DNA from: an uncultured Clostridia bacterium | GTDB taxonomy: Bacteria > Bacillota > Clostridia > TANB77 > CAG-508 | Assembly (NCBI GenBank): GCA_947385375.1 | Contig: CANDKR010000002.1 | Span: forward strand, 1-64,000 | Length of the DNA: 64,000 nucleotides | Reading direction: 5' to 3' | Shown: positions 17,366-26,255 of the stretch, piece by piece | How positions within the stretch are numbered: position 1 is the first letter of the stretch | Layout of the letters: every line of letters begins with the position of its first letter | Made by a program: the position numbers and the translations under genes | The notes under the pieces: generated by a model | Databases searched by the model: none | The model's input: the letters and a program-made list of their open reading frames with translations, nothing else | What the model was told of the DNA's origin: nothing

Positions 17366-18229
17366 ATGAACATAGCAAAAGATTGGAAAGATTATGAAAT
17401 ACTAGATATGGCAAATGGCGAAAAGCTAGAAAGATGGGGAGATATTTACTTAGTTAGACCAGATCCTCAAATTATTTGGAAAGATAAATCTTATCCAGAA
17501 AAGTGGAAAAAAGCTGATGCTAGATATAGTAGGAGTAATACTGGTGGAGGAAGTTGGAGTTATAAAAAAAGACTTCCAGACGCTTGGCAAGTGAGATATA
17601 AGGAATTAACTTTTAATATAAAACCAATGGGCTTTAAGCACACTGGTTTATTTCCTGAGCAAGCTGTTAACTGGGATTGGATGATTAATAAAATAAAAGG
17701 AGCAAATAGAGAAATAAAAGTTTTAAATCTATTTGCATATACAGGAGGAGCAACTGTTGCATGTAGCTTTGCAGGTGCTTCTGTTTGTCATGTTGATAGT
17801 TCAAAAGGTATGGTTGCTTGGGCAAAAGAAAATGTAGCCTCTTCTGGACTTGCAGATAGACCAGTAAGATTTATAATTGATGATGTTACAAAATTTGTTC
17901 AAAGAGAGATAAGACGTGGCAATAAATATGATGCAATTATTATGGATCCACCATCTTATGGTAGAGGAAAAAATGGTGAAGTATGGCAGTTTGAGAATAA
18001 CATTGCTGATTTAATAGAGCTATGCGGAGAAGTCTTGTCAGACAATCCACTATTTTTCTTGATAAATTCTTATACAACAGGAATTTCATCAAAAGTTTTA
18101 GAAAACATCTTGACTTTGAAGTTAAAAATGAAAAAAGGTAGATATGAGTCAGGTGAAATAGGCTTACCAATGTTTGATAGTCAGTTAATATTACCATGTG
18201 GGATATTTGCTAAATGGGAGAAAAAATAA
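17366..18229 (+). CDS. Class I SAM-dependent methyltransferase (RlmI/COG1092-like)
   Basis: 287 residues. A Rossmann-fold methyltransferase, probably acting on rRNA. SAM-binding motif I is 'VLNLFAYTGGATVACSFAG', an acidic ribose-binding residue follows in 'HVDSSKGMV', and the catalytic-type motif is 'IIMDPPSYGRG'. 'FPEQAVNWDW' upstream of motif I is typical of the COG1092 group. The N-terminal PUA domain of RlmI is missing, as in the shorter family members. Exact substrate unknown. Confidence 0.85.
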   Translation: MNIAKDWKDYEILDMANGEKLERWGDIYLVRPDPQIIWKDKSYPEKWKKADARYSRSNTGGGSWSYKKRLPDAWQVRYKELTFNIKPMGFKHTGLFPEQAVNWDWMINKIKGANREIKVLNLFAYTGGATVACSFAGASVCHVDSSKGMVAWAKENVASSGLADRPVRFIIDDVTKFVQREIRRGNKYDAIIMDPPSYGRGKNGEVWQFENNIADLIELCGEVLSDNPLFFLINSYTTGISSKVLENILTLKLKMKKGRYESGEIGLPMFDSQLILPCGIFAKWEKK

Positions 18230-18272
18230 ATTAGCAAAAGAAGCTTATTTTTGTAATCAATAGGAGAAAACA

Positions 18273-18943
18273 ATGAAAGTATTGTATGAAGATAATCATA
18301 TTATAGTAGTAGAAAAGCCAGTAAATATACCATCCCAAGGAGACAAGACAGGTGATGTAGATATGCTTACATTAGTAAAAGATTACATAAAAGAAAAGTA
18401 TCAGAAACCTCGGTGAAGTTTATTTAGGGCTTGTGCATAGACTAGATAGGCCTACAGGTCGGAGTTATGGTATTTGCCAGAACATCAAAAGCAGCTTCAA
18501 GGCTGTCTGAACAGGTTAGAAACAAAGAAATGCGCAAAAAATATCTATGTATTGTAGATGGGAAAATGGAAGAGCCTAGAGGCACATTTAAAGATTATTT
18601 ATATAAAAATGAAAGAACTAATACTAGTAGGATTGCAAAACCTAACGAGAAAAATGCAAAAGAGGCTATTCTTGATTATGAAGTAGTAAAATATAATGAA
18701 GAAATAAATTTGTCTGTTATAAAAGTTGACTTACATACTGGTAGACATCATCAAATTAGAGTGCAGTTTGCAAGTAGAAATCATAGCTTATATGGAGACC
18801 AAAAGTATGGAGCAAGGGGACGAGGCAAACAGCTTGCTTTATGGGCATATTCACTTTCATTTAAGCACCCAACAACAAAAGAAGAACTTACCTTTGAAGA
18901 TTATCCAGAAAAGATAGGTAGCTGGAAAATACTAGAAGACTAG
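18273..18943 (+). CDS. RluA family pseudouridine synthase, with two CGG +1 shifts
   Basis: With both extra C residues (18411 and 18460) skipped, the product is 222 residues, normal for the short RluA type that converts uridine to pseudouridine in rRNA or tRNA. N-terminus 'ILYEDNHIIVVEKP'-like region, then the catalytic motif His-Arg-Leu-Asp-Arg-Pro-Thr-Gly-Gly (window 18436-18463), where Asp is the nucleophile, and 'KVDLHTGRHHQIRVQFA' near residue 150. In frame 0 the first CGG is followed at once by TGA. The two shift sites are only 16 codons apart and the region between is conserved sequence in the shifted frame, so both must be bypassed for an active enzyme. RBS TAGGAG before ATG 18273. Confidence 0.85.
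18411..18414 (+). other. In-frame CGGT, first +1 shift site in the RluA-type gene
   Basis: Codon 47 is CGG after CCT. Skipping C gives GGT GAA GTT TAT, restoring Pro-Gly-Glu-Val-Tyr-Leu-Gly-Leu-Val-His. Frame 0 meets TGA immediately after. Confidence 0.85.
18460..18463 (+). other. In-frame CGGA, second +1 shift site in the RluA-type gene
   Basis: In the frame set by the first shift, CGG follows GGT (Gly). Skipping C gives GGA GTT ATG GTA, restoring Thr-Gly-Gly-Val-Met-Val right after the catalytic Asp motif. Confidence 0.85.
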
Positions 18944-18957
18944 CAAAGGAGAGAAAA

Positions 18958-20019
18958 ATGTTAGAATTTAAAAATGTAATATTATATGTAGCTCTAGTTG
19001 CAATAACATATTTTTTTATGAAAGTATTAACGGACAAAAATAAAAAGCTTTCAATACTTGGAACAATACTAGTATGCCTTTCATCTTTTACAATATATAG
19101 AGGAGTGGCATTTGCTCTTATTTTAGGGGAAATTGCAATTATTTCATTAGATAGGATTTTTGCAAGTAAAAATAAGATTTTAAAAAGTTTATTTGCAGGA
19201 TTATTGCTAGGTACATTATGGTTTTACGGCAGAGAATACTCTGTGGGATATTATAAAGATTATGCCTTAAACGGTTTTACTAGAATGATATTTTTAACTT
19301 ATTTGGCATTAGCTGTTTGGTTAATACTAAAGAATACAAAGGAATTGCCAAAGTGGAAGAAAGTAGTTTTTTGTGTGTTGCCTTTTGCAATAACAATAGC
19401 AATTTTTGCAGTTGCTAGATTTCATTACTTACCTTTTGCAAATGGTGTGTTAGATTTAGATAATGAAAAAAATGGTCTATTACATTTATTTAGTTATGGA
19501 TATAGTATGTTTTTACCTTTTGTAGATACTGGTAAAAATATAGTGTATTCAAGCTTTTTATCAATATTTCCATTATCGCTAATTTGGGCAATGATATATG
19601 TATATAAAAAAGAAAAACATTTAGAATTTTTATTACCAATGATTTTTGCAATAGTAGGCGAATGTGTTTTTTGCATGTTAACAAAGACTAGTATGTATTA
19701 CGACTGTGTCGCAGGAGCAATTGGACTTTCTTGTATTTATCTATATATTTATATGTTTGCACATATTGAAGAAAATATTTTCAAATTAGCAGATTCTGCT
19801 AAAATTGTGCTTGCACTATTAGTGTTTTACTTTATTGCACCACGACCAGAAACATTTATGTCTAAAGGATATATGTATGCAATATCAGCAGTTATAACGC
19901 TTTTGTATTTTATGTTTATAAATTTTGCAGATAAGAGATATCAAAAAGTATTATTAGTAGTATTGGTGTTATGGTCAATTATATCAACTGTGCCTGTATT
20001 TTTCTTAAATGTGATGTAA
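18958..20019 (+). CDS. Polytopic membrane protein, reduced relative of the large glycan-locus proteins
   Basis: 353 residues, about ten hydrophobic spans, no soluble domain. 'FFMKVLTDKNKKLSILGTIL' resembles the 'LMLITKKNKMLSFVGSVI' and 'LCMIVTNKNKKISLLGAVM' stretches of the polytopic proteins at 44593 and 48947, so it seems a shortened member lacking their N-terminal Arg-Ser-Asp-Glu-Trp signature and their C-terminal extracellular part. RBS AAGGAG is 7 bases upstream of the ATG. Last gene before the rfb promoter. Function unknown; a role in envelope glycan modification is inference from kinship only. Confidence 0.6.
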   Translation: MLEFKNVILYVALVAITYFFMKVLTDKNKKLSILGTILVCLSSFTIYRGVAFALILGEIAIISLDRIFASKNKILKSLFAGLLLGTLWFYGREYSVGYYKDYALNGFTRMIFLTYLALAVWLILKNTKELPKWKKVVFCVLPFAITIAIFAVARFHYLPFANGVLDLDNEKNGLLHLFSYGYSMFLPFVDTGKNIVYSSFLSIFPLSLIWAMIYVYKKEKHLEFLLPMIFAIVGECVFCMLTKTSMYYDCVAGAIGLSCIYLYIYMFAHIEENIFKLADSAKIVLALLVFYFIAPRPETFMSKGYMYAISAVITLLYFMFINFADKRYQKVLLVVLVLWSIISTVPVFFLNVM

Positions 20020-20062
20020 TTGTGAAAAGTTTTTTGTTTTTGTGAAATGGTTGTGAAAATAC

Positions 20063-20090
20063 TTGCCAACCTTTCAAGTTGTGATATAAT
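20063..20090 (+). promoter_or_regulatory. Promoter of the rfb (dTDP-rhamnose) operon
   Basis: TTGCCA (20063-20068), 16-base spacer, perfect TATAAT (20085-20090), 42 bases before rfbD. Confidence 0.7.
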
Positions 20091-20132
20091 GACAATAGTT
20101 TTAAGATGGATAAAGTTTTAGGAGGAAAATAA

Positions 20133-20993
20133 ATGAAAAAAGTATTATTAATCGGAGCAGACGGAATGCTTGGTGGTGAGCTTAGAGAAAGATTAGAGAA
20201 AATTTATGAAGTAACTGGAACAACACTTCAAACTTTAGACATTTGTGATAGAGATGCAGTTTTAGCAAAAGCTAAAGAAGTAAATCCAGAGTTTATAATT
20301 AACTGCGCAGCATATACAAATGTTGATGGCTGTGAAGTAAATTATGAACTAGCCAATAAAGTAAATGGTTTAGCTCTTGAAAATATAGCAGATGCAGCAA
20401 AATTAGTAGATAGTACACTTATACATATTAGTACAGACTATGTATTTGATGGAAAAATGGACGTAGAAAAAGCTTATACAGAGGATATGGAGCCAGCTCC
20501 TGTTACAGCTTATGGTAAGACAAAATTACTAGGAGAGCAAAATGCAGAAAAAGCTGGAAAATACTACATATTAAGAACAGCTTGGCTATATGGTTTAGGT
20601 GGAAAAAACTTTGTAAAAACAATGCTTAAATTATCAGAAACACATGATACTTTAAAAGTAGTTGCAGACCAACACGGAAGTCCAACTTGTACAACAACCC
20701 TTTGTGAAATTATCGAAGCTGTTATGGAAAAAGAGCCAGAATATGGTGTATATCATTCTACAAATGAAGGCTTCACAACTTGGTATGATTTTACTTGTAA
20801 GATTATGGAGCTTGCTGGAAGAAAAACTGTAGTAGAGCCAGTAACTTCTGAAGAATATAAAGAAATGAATCCAGCTTCTTCAGATAGACCTAAAAATAGT
20901 AAATTATCAAAAGAAAAATTACATAAAGTAGGAGTTTATCCAAAAGCTTGGGAGAAAGCTTTAGAAGAATATTTGAAGGAGGAATTAAAATAA
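20133..20993 (+). CDS. rfbD: dTDP-4-dehydrorhamnose reductase
   Basis: 286 residues. Last step of dTDP-L-rhamnose synthesis. Short-chain dehydrogenase fold: 'IGADGMLGGEL' binds NADPH, 'NCAAYTNVDGCE' and 'HISTDYVFDG' carry the Thr/Tyr region, and the catalytic Tyr-Lys pair is in 'AYGKTKLLGE'. RBS AGGAGG. The stop codon overlaps the rfbA start by one base (TAATG). It is placed first, so the operon order is D-A-C-x-B rather than the commoner B-first order. Confidence 0.95.
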   Translation: MKKVLLIGADGMLGGELRERLEKIYEVTGTTLQTLDICDRDAVLAKAKEVNPEFIINCAAYTNVDGCEVNYELANKVNGLALENIADAAKLVDSTLIHISTDYVFDGKMDVEKAYTEDMEPAPVTAYGKTKLLGEQNAEKAGKYYILRTAWLYGLGGKNFVKTMLKLSETHDTLKVVADQHGSPTCTTTLCEIIEAVMEKEPEYGVYHSTNEGFTTWYDFTCKIMELAGRKTVVEPVTSEEYKEMNPASSDRPKNSKLSKEKLHKVGVYPKAWEKALEEYLKEELK

Positions 20994-21907
20994 TGAAAGG
21001 TATTATTTTAGCAGGTGGAAGTGCCACAAGACTTTATCCAATAACATTAGCTGTTTCAAAACAAATGCTACCAGTTTATGACAAACCAATGATTTATTAT
21101 CCATTATCAACACTTATGATGGCTGGAATTAGAGAGGTATTAATTATTTCTACACCAGTGCATTTGCCAGCATTTGAAAGCTTACTAGGTGATGGTTCAA
21201 AATTTGGAATGAAATTTGAATACAAAGTTCAAGAAAAACCAGTAGGACTTGCTGACGCATTTATATTAGGTGCAGATTTTATAGGTGATGATAATGTTGC
21301 TTTAATTCTTGGAGATAATATGGTATATGGTTCAAGAATTGAGAGAGTTTTAAAAGCTGCTAGTAACTTAAAAGAAGGAGGAATTATTTTCGGCTACCAA
21401 GTTGCTGATCCAACTTCTTATGGTGTTGTTGAAATTGACAAGACAGGAAAAGCAATTTCTATTGAAGAAAAACCAGCTGTTCCAAAATCAAATTTAGCAG
21501 TGCCTGGTATTTACTTCTATGATAATGAAGTAACTAAAATTGCAAAAGAAATCAAACCATCTGAAAGAGGAGAATTAGAAATTACTGATGTTAACAGAGT
21601 ATATATGGAAAAAGGAAAACTTCAAGTTATTCCTTTAGGAAATGGATATGCTTGGTTTGATACAGGTTCTCCAGATAGATTATCTGATGCAGCAGATTTC
21701 GTAAAAGCAATTGAGTTAAGACAAGGCGTTCAAATTGCTTGTTTAGAGGAAATTGCATATAGAAATGAATGGATTTCTAAAGAGACACTTTTAGAATATG
21801 CAAATAAATATAAGAAAACTGAATATGGTCAACATTTAATGAGAGTTGCAGACCAAGACTGGGATACATATAAAGATATATATAATAGTGAATTATTTAA
21901 TTTTTAA
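20993..21907 (+). CDS. rfbA: Glucose-1-phosphate thymidylyltransferase
   Basis: 304 residues from ATG 20993; an upstream in-frame start would lie inside rfbD. First step of the pathway (dTTP + glucose-1-P). Nucleotidyltransferase motif 'LAGGSATRLYPITLAVSKQM', 'LILGDNMVYGS' with metal-binding Asp, 'VEIDKTGKAISIEEKP', and 'WFDTGSPDRLSDAADFV'. AAGGAGG of the ribosome site lies in the end of rfbD. Complete and normal length. Confidence 0.95.
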   Translation: MKGIILAGGSATRLYPITLAVSKQMLPVYDKPMIYYPLSTLMMAGIREVLIISTPVHLPAFESLLGDGSKFGMKFEYKVQEKPVGLADAFILGADFIGDDNVALILGDNMVYGSRIERVLKAASNLKEGGIIFGYQVADPTSYGVVEIDKTGKAISIEEKPAVPKSNLAVPGIYFYDNEVTKIAKEIKPSERGELEITDVNRVYMEKGKLQVIPLGNGYAWFDTGSPDRLSDAADFVKAIELRQGVQIACLEEIAYRNEWISKETLLEYANKYKKTEYGQHLMRVADQDWDTYKDIYNSELFNF

Positions 21908-21923
21908 CAAAGGAGCAAAAGAA

Positions 21924-22505
21924 GTGGGAAAATTTAAGAGAATTGATACAAAAATAGAAGGTGTTTGTGTAATAGAACCTACTGTATTTGGTGACAATAG
22001 AGGCTATTTTATGGAGACATATAGTAAACCAGATTTCGCAGAGATTGGAATTACTAATGAGTTTGTACAAGACAATCAATCAAAATCTAAAAAAGGTGTT
22101 TTAAGAGGATTACATTTTCAAAAAGAAAATACTCAGAGCAAACTTGTTAGATGTATAAAAGGCGAGGTTTTTGATGTAGCAGTTGATTTAAGACCAGGAA
22201 GCAAAACTTATGGAGAGTGGGAAGGTGTTATACTTTCAGAAGAAAACAAAAAAATGTTTATGATACCAAAGGGATTTGCACATGGATTTTTAGTTTTGTC
22301 AGATGAAGCTGAGTTTTGTTATAAATGTGATGATGTATATAATCACAGCGCAGAAGGTGGCTTGAAATGGAATGATCCAGAAATCGGTATTATATGGCCA
22401 GAAGTTCCTGGAATGAAGCCAGAAGAATATTTAACTTCTGAAAAAGATGGTTTATGGCCTACTTTAGCAGAACTTAAAAATACAGATTTATTTAAAAATT
22501 TATAA
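21924..22505 (+). CDS. rfbC: dTDP-4-dehydrorhamnose 3,5-epimerase
   Basis: 193 residues from the GTG at 21924, chosen because AAAGGAG lies 8 bases upstream; an earlier in-frame ATG lies within rfbA. Cupin-fold epimerase: 'FGDNRGYFMETYSKPDF', 'VLRGLHFQ' with the catalytic His, 'VDLRPGSKTYGEW' and 'IPKGFAHGFLVLSD' are family blocks. Confidence 0.95.
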   Translation: MGKFKRIDTKIEGVCVIEPTVFGDNRGYFMETYSKPDFAEIGITNEFVQDNQSKSKKGVLRGLHFQKENTQSKLVRCIKGEVFDVAVDLRPGSKTYGEWEGVILSEENKKMFMIPKGFAHGFLVLSDEAEFCYKCDDVYNHSAEGGLKWNDPEIGIIWPEVPGMKPEEYLTSEKDGLWPTLAELKNTDLFKNL

Positions 22506-22520
22506 AAGGAAGAGATACTT

Positions 22521-23123
22521 ATGAAGAAAAAAATTATTTCTATATTAGTAGCTATATGCATATTAGTTATTATTTTATTAGTAGCTGTATTTGGGAGAAA
22601 AAAAGATGTAAATTTTGATCCTACTAAAATGCTAACAGATGCGTCTAATATAAAATATGAGGTAAATGATATAGTTACAGATATAGGGCTTGATATAAAT
22701 ATAAAAGATGGAAAACCATATTTAACAACTGATATAAATAATGAAAAATTTGTATTTATGTTTCCTTTATTGATTGAATCTGTTGAAAGCAAGGAATTAA
22801 CAGGTTTTTATGGAAAAGTAGAAGAAGTATATCAAGCATATATTGGAAATGGCGATCCAAAACCAGTATTACTTTTTTTAATGAATGATGGAAGTGTAGA
22901 ATACATTAAATCTAGTACTATATTGGAAAATGGAGTTTTTGAGTCAGAAGGTAAAATAATTGAATTATCAGATATTGTAAAATTTCAAAGCGTTAATGCA
23001 TACGACATTGATGAAGATGGAGAGCGTTTAAGTGGTTGGCAAACTGTAGTTGCAATAGATAAAAAAGGATATTCTTATGATTTATCTAAAATAGATTATT
23101 TACAAGAATATTATGGATTTTAA
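22521..23123 (+). CDS. Membrane-anchored protein of unknown function inside the rfb operon
   Basis: 200 residues: MKKK head, one hydrophobic span (about 5-25), then a soluble extracytoplasmic domain rich in Asp, Ile and Lys with a repeated 'GxVEYI/GYSYDL' feel. No Cys follows the span, so it is not a lipoprotein. RBS AAGGAAG. It sits between rfbC and rfbB with 15-16 base gaps and must be co-transcribed, yet it is not a rhamnose-pathway enzyme. Unrecognised; possible link to assembly or sensing of the rhamnose-containing polymer is only positional inference. Confidence 0.65.
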   Translation: MKKKIISILVAICILVIILLVAVFGRKKDVNFDPTKMLTDASNIKYEVNDIVTDIGLDINIKDGKPYLTTDINNEKFVFMFPLLIESVESKELTGFYGKVEEVYQAYIGNGDPKPVLLFLMNDGSVEYIKSSTILENGVFESEGKIIELSDIVKFQSVNAYDIDEDGERLSGWQTVVAIDKKGYSYDLSKIDYLQEYYGF

Positions 23124-23139
23124 GTAGAAGGAGAAGAAT

Positions 23140-24111
23140 ATGAAAAATATATTAGTAACAGGTGCTGCAGGTTTTATAGGAGCAAACTATGCAGAATTAA
23201 TGGTAAAAAAATATGAAGGAAAATATAATATCATAGTATTTGATAAGCTAACTTATGCAGGAAATCTACATAATTTAGATAATATTAAAGATAAAATTAC
23301 TTTTGTTCAAGGTGATATTTGTGATTTTGATTTTGTAATGGAAACTTACAAAAAATACAATATAGATGCAGTTGTTCACTTTGCTGCTGAGTCACATGTT
23401 GATAATAGTATTAAAAATCCATTTGTATTTACGCATACAAATGTTATTGGTACACATACTCTATTAGAAGCTGCAAAACAATATTGGGGCGAAGGAAGCG
23501 AAAACAGATTTGTACATGTTTCAACAGATGAAGTTTATGGAACTTTAGGTGAAGAAGGTTATTTTACAGAAAAATCTCCAATTCAACCAAACAGCCCATA
23601 TTCAGCCTCTAAAGCAGGTTCTGATTTAATTGCATTGGCATATGCAGAGACTTTTAAAATGAATGTATCTGTAACAAACTGCTCAAACAATTATGGACCA
23701 TATCAACATCACGAAAAACTTATACCACATATGATTTCAGCAGCTTTAAAAGATGAGAAATTACCAGTATATGGTGAAGGTTTAAATATAAGAGATTGGT
23801 TATTTGTAGAAGACCATTGTGAAGCAATTGACCTTGTTTTACATGAAGGTAAAAAAGGTGAGAGATATAATATTGGTGGACATAATGAAAAGAGAAATAT
23901 AGAGATAGTAAAACTTATCTTGAAGAGACTAGACAAACCAGAAAGTTTAATTTCTTTTGTTACTGATAGAAAAGGTCATGATTATAGATATGCTATCGAT
24001 CCAAGCAAAATCCATAGTGAACTTGGATGGCTTCCAAAAACAAAATTCGAAGATGGAATTGTTAAAACTATTGACTGGTACTTAGAACATCCAGAATATT
24101 TAGATAAATAG
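23140..24111 (+). CDS. rfbB: dTDP-glucose 4,6-dehydratase
   Basis: 323 residues. Extended short-chain dehydrogenase: 'VTGAAGFIGANYAELM' binds NAD, 'FAAESHVDNSI', 'HVSTDEVYGTLGE' with the Thr-Asp-Glu catalytic set, and the Tyr-x3-Lys in 'YSASKAGSDLIALAY'. 'NCSNNYGPYQHHEKLIP' and 'RDWLFVEDHCEAI' complete the family picture. RBS GAAGGAG. Last gene of the rfb unit. Confidence 0.95.
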   Translation: MKNILVTGAAGFIGANYAELMVKKYEGKYNIIVFDKLTYAGNLHNLDNIKDKITFVQGDICDFDFVMETYKKYNIDAVVHFAAESHVDNSIKNPFVFTHTNVIGTHTLLEAAKQYWGEGSENRFVHVSTDEVYGTLGEEGYFTEKSPIQPNSPYSASKAGSDLIALAYAETFKMNVSVTNCSNNYGPYQHHEKLIPHMISAALKDEKLPVYGEGLNIRDWLFVEDHCEAIDLVLHEGKKGERYNIGGHNEKRNIEIVKLILKRLDKPESLISFVTDRKGHDYRYAIDPSKIHSELGWLPKTKFEDGIVKTIDWYLEHPEYLDK

Positions 24112-24113
24112 TC

Positions 24114-24142
24114 TTGACTTTTTTGAAATACAAGAGTAAAAT
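24114..24142 (+). promoter_or_regulatory. Promoter of the metK riboswitch transcript
   Basis: TTGACT (24114-24119), 17-base spacer, TAAAAT (24137-24142), overlapping the end of rfbB's flank and placed 10 bases before the riboswitch P1 stem. Confidence 0.75.
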
Positions 24143-24152
24143 AAATATATTA

Positions 24153-24305
24153 AATTATCAAGAGTGGACGAGAGAATCGGCTTTATGACTCCACAGCAAC
24201 CTAAAAAGATAGGTGCTAATACCGACAGAGCAAAACGCTTTGGGTGATAATTATTATTTATAAAGTAATTATTAGGGAATGCGTTTTAGCATTCCTTTTG
24301 TTTTG
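24153..24305 (+). promoter_or_regulatory. SAM-I (S-box) riboswitch with terminator, controlling metK
   Basis: Closing stem P1 pairs AATTATCA (24153-24160) with TGATAATT (24245-24252). Core S-box sequences are present: AGAGTGG after P1, 'CAGCAACC' (24193-24200), 'AGGTGCTAATACC' and a P4-like hairpin AGAGC-AAAA-CGCTTT. The expression platform is a terminator, GGAATGC (24276-24282) with GCATTCC (24289-24295) and a T-rich tail. The AT-rich 24250-24273 segment can compete with P1. High SAM should stop transcription before metK, the gene that makes SAM. Confidence 0.9.
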
Positions 24306-24336
24306 TTAATGGTCTTGATGATAGAAGGAGGAATAT

Positions 24337-25479
24337 ATGAAAAAATTATTTACATCAGAAAGTGTAACAGAGGGACATCCAGATAAACTATGTGATTATA
24401 TCTCAGACAGTATTTTGGACGAGTACTTAAAACAAGATAGTTCATCAAGAGTTGCTTGTGAGACAGTTGCAGGAAAAGGACTAGTACTTGTAGCAGGAGA
24501 AATTACTTCAAAAGGAGAAGTAGATATTGAAAAGGTTGTAAGAAATGCTATTAAAGAGATAGGATACGACAATGAAGAAACAGATATCGATTATAGAACT
24601 TGTAAGATAATAACAAATATTTCAAAACAATCAGCTGATATTGCAATTGGAGTAGATAAGTCTTTAGAAGAAAAAGCAGGAGAGGATATTGTTTCAGAAG
24701 GTGCAGGAGACCAAGGTTTAATGTTTGGATTTGCAACAGATGAGACAGAGGTTTTTATGCCATTACCAATATATTTGGCTCATAAATTAGCCAAAAGGCT
24801 TGCAGAGGTTAGAAAAGAAAAAATCTTAACATATTTAAGACCAGATGGTAAAGTTCAAGTAACAGTAGAATATGAAGATGAAAAGCCAGTAAGAGTAGAT
24901 ACTGTTGTAGTTTCTACACAGCATTTAGAAGAAGTTTCACAAGAGAAAATAAAAGAAGATATTTTGAGAGAAGTAATTAAAAAAGTTATTCCAGAAAATT
25001 TGTTAGACAATAAGACAAAATACTACATAAATCCGACAGGTAGATTTGTAATAGGTGGACCGCTTGGAGATGTTGGATTAACAGGAAGAAAAATTATAGT
25101 AGATACTTATGGTGGATATAGTAGACACGGTGGAGGAGCTTTTTCAGGAAAAGATTATACTAAAGTTGATAGGTCAGCTTGCTATATGGCAAGATTTCTT
25201 GCAAAAAATGTTGTTGCAAATGGATATAGCCAAAAGTGCGAAATTCAGCTTGCTTATGCAATAGGTGTTGCAAAACCAGTTTCAGTTTATGTAGATACTT
25301 TTGGAACAAATAGTATTTCTGAAAAGGAAATTGCTAAGAAGATTGAAGAAAAATTCGATTTAAGTCCAAGAGGTATCATAAAAACTTTAGAACTTAATAA
25401 ACCTATATATAAAGAGACTACTAACTATGGACACTTCGGAGATAAAGATTTACCTTGGGAAAAAGTGATAAGTTTTTAG
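24337..25479 (+). CDS. metK: S-adenosylmethionine synthetase
   Basis: 380 residues, complete. Makes SAM from methionine and ATP. '[19 protein letters not shown]' (methionine and ATP site), '[16 protein letters not shown]', '[16 protein letters not shown]' with the P-loop-like region, and '[17 protein letters not shown]' are all intact. RBS AAGGAGG 7 bases before ATG. Controlled by the S-box riboswitch directly upstream. Confidence 0.96.
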   Translation: MKKLFTSESVTEGHPDKLCDYISDSILDEYLKQDSSSRVACETVAGKGLVLVAGEITSKGEVDIEKVVRNAIKEIGYDNEETDIDYRTCKIITNISKQSADIAIGVDKSLEEKAGEDIVSEGAGDQGLMFGFATDETEVFMPLPIYLAHKLAKRLAEVRKEKILTYLRPDGKVQVTVEYEDEKPVRVDTVVVSTQHLEEVSQEKIKEDILREVIKKVIPENLLDNKTKYYINPTGRFVIGGPLGDVGLTGRKIIVDTYGGYSRHGGGAFSGKDYTKVDRSACYMARFLAKNVVANGYSQKCEIQLAYAIGVAKPVSVYVDTFGTNSISEKEIAKKIEEKFDLSPRGIIKTLELNKPIYKETTNYGHFGDKDLPWEKVISF

Positions 25480-25480
25480 G

Positions 25481-25509
25481 TTGATTTAAGCTTTAATTTA
25501 TTATATAAT
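25481..25509 (+). promoter_or_regulatory. Promoter of the ABC transporter operon
   Basis: TTGATT (25481-25486), 17-base spacer, TATAAT (25504-25509), 33 bases before the TTG start of the ATPase gene. Confidence 0.7.
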
Positions 25510-25542
25510 TTTTAAATAGATAAGTTAAAAAAGGAGAGAAAA

Positions 25543-26245
25543 TTGGCATATATTGAGTTTAAAAATGTAGTAAAAGAATATAAAATGGGAGAAGTTAGCA
25601 TAAAGGCGCTTGATAATACGAATTTTGAAGTAGAAAAAGGTGAGCTAGTTATAATAGTTGGACCATCAGGTGCTGGAAAAACGACTGCCTTAAATATACT
25701 TGGTGGAATGGATACAGCAAGCTCTCGGAAATGTTATTATTGATAATAATGATGTAAGTAAATTTAATAGAAGAAGGCTTATAAAGTATAGAAGAGAGGA
25801 TATAGGCTTTGTTTTCCAATTTTACAATTTAGTACAAAATTTAACAGCTAAGGAAAATGTAGAACTTGCAACTCAAATATGTGAAGACCATTTAGATCCA
25901 GTAGAAGTGCTTAAAAAAGTAGGACTAGAAAATAGAATGGATAATTTTCCATCACAATTATCAGGTGGAGAACAACAAAGAGTGGCAATTGCAAGAGCTA
26001 TTGCTAAAAATCCGAAGCTACTTTTATGTGACGAACCTACTGGAGCTTTAGACTATGTAACAGGAAAACAGATTTTAAAACTTTTACAAGATACTTGTAG
26101 AAAAGAGAATATGACAGTAATTATAATTACTCATAATGGTGCAATAGCTCCAATGGCAGATAAAATTATTAGATTTAAGAATGGTATAGCATCTAGCATA
26201 GAGAAAAATGAAAAGCCAGTATCAGTTGAAGATATAGAATGGTAA
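25543..26245 (+). CDS. ABC transporter ATPase (MacB/LolD type), with in-frame CGG +1 shift
   Basis: Skipping the C at 25726 gives 233 residues, the usual length for this family. Walker A '[19 protein letters not shown]' (~38-56), Q-loop 'FVFQFYNL', signature '[15 protein letters not shown]', Walker B '[12 protein letters not shown]' and H-loop 'IIITHN' are all in order. The shift site is 6 codons past Walker A, in the Asp-x-Ala-Ser-Ser-Gly loop where related proteins have 'PTSGxV'. In frame 0 the chain ends after 66 residues with no signature motif. Start is TTG 25543 after AAGGAG. It powers the FtsX-type permease 10 bases downstream. Confidence 0.9.
25726..25729 (+). other. In-frame CGGA, +1 shift site in the ABC ATPase
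   Basis: Codon 62 is CGG after TCT (Ser). Skipping C gives GGA AAT GTT ATT ATT GAT, restoring Ser-Gly-Asn-Val-Ile-Ile-Asp of the loop after Walker A. Confidence 0.85.
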
Positions 26246-26255
26246 GGATGTTTTA

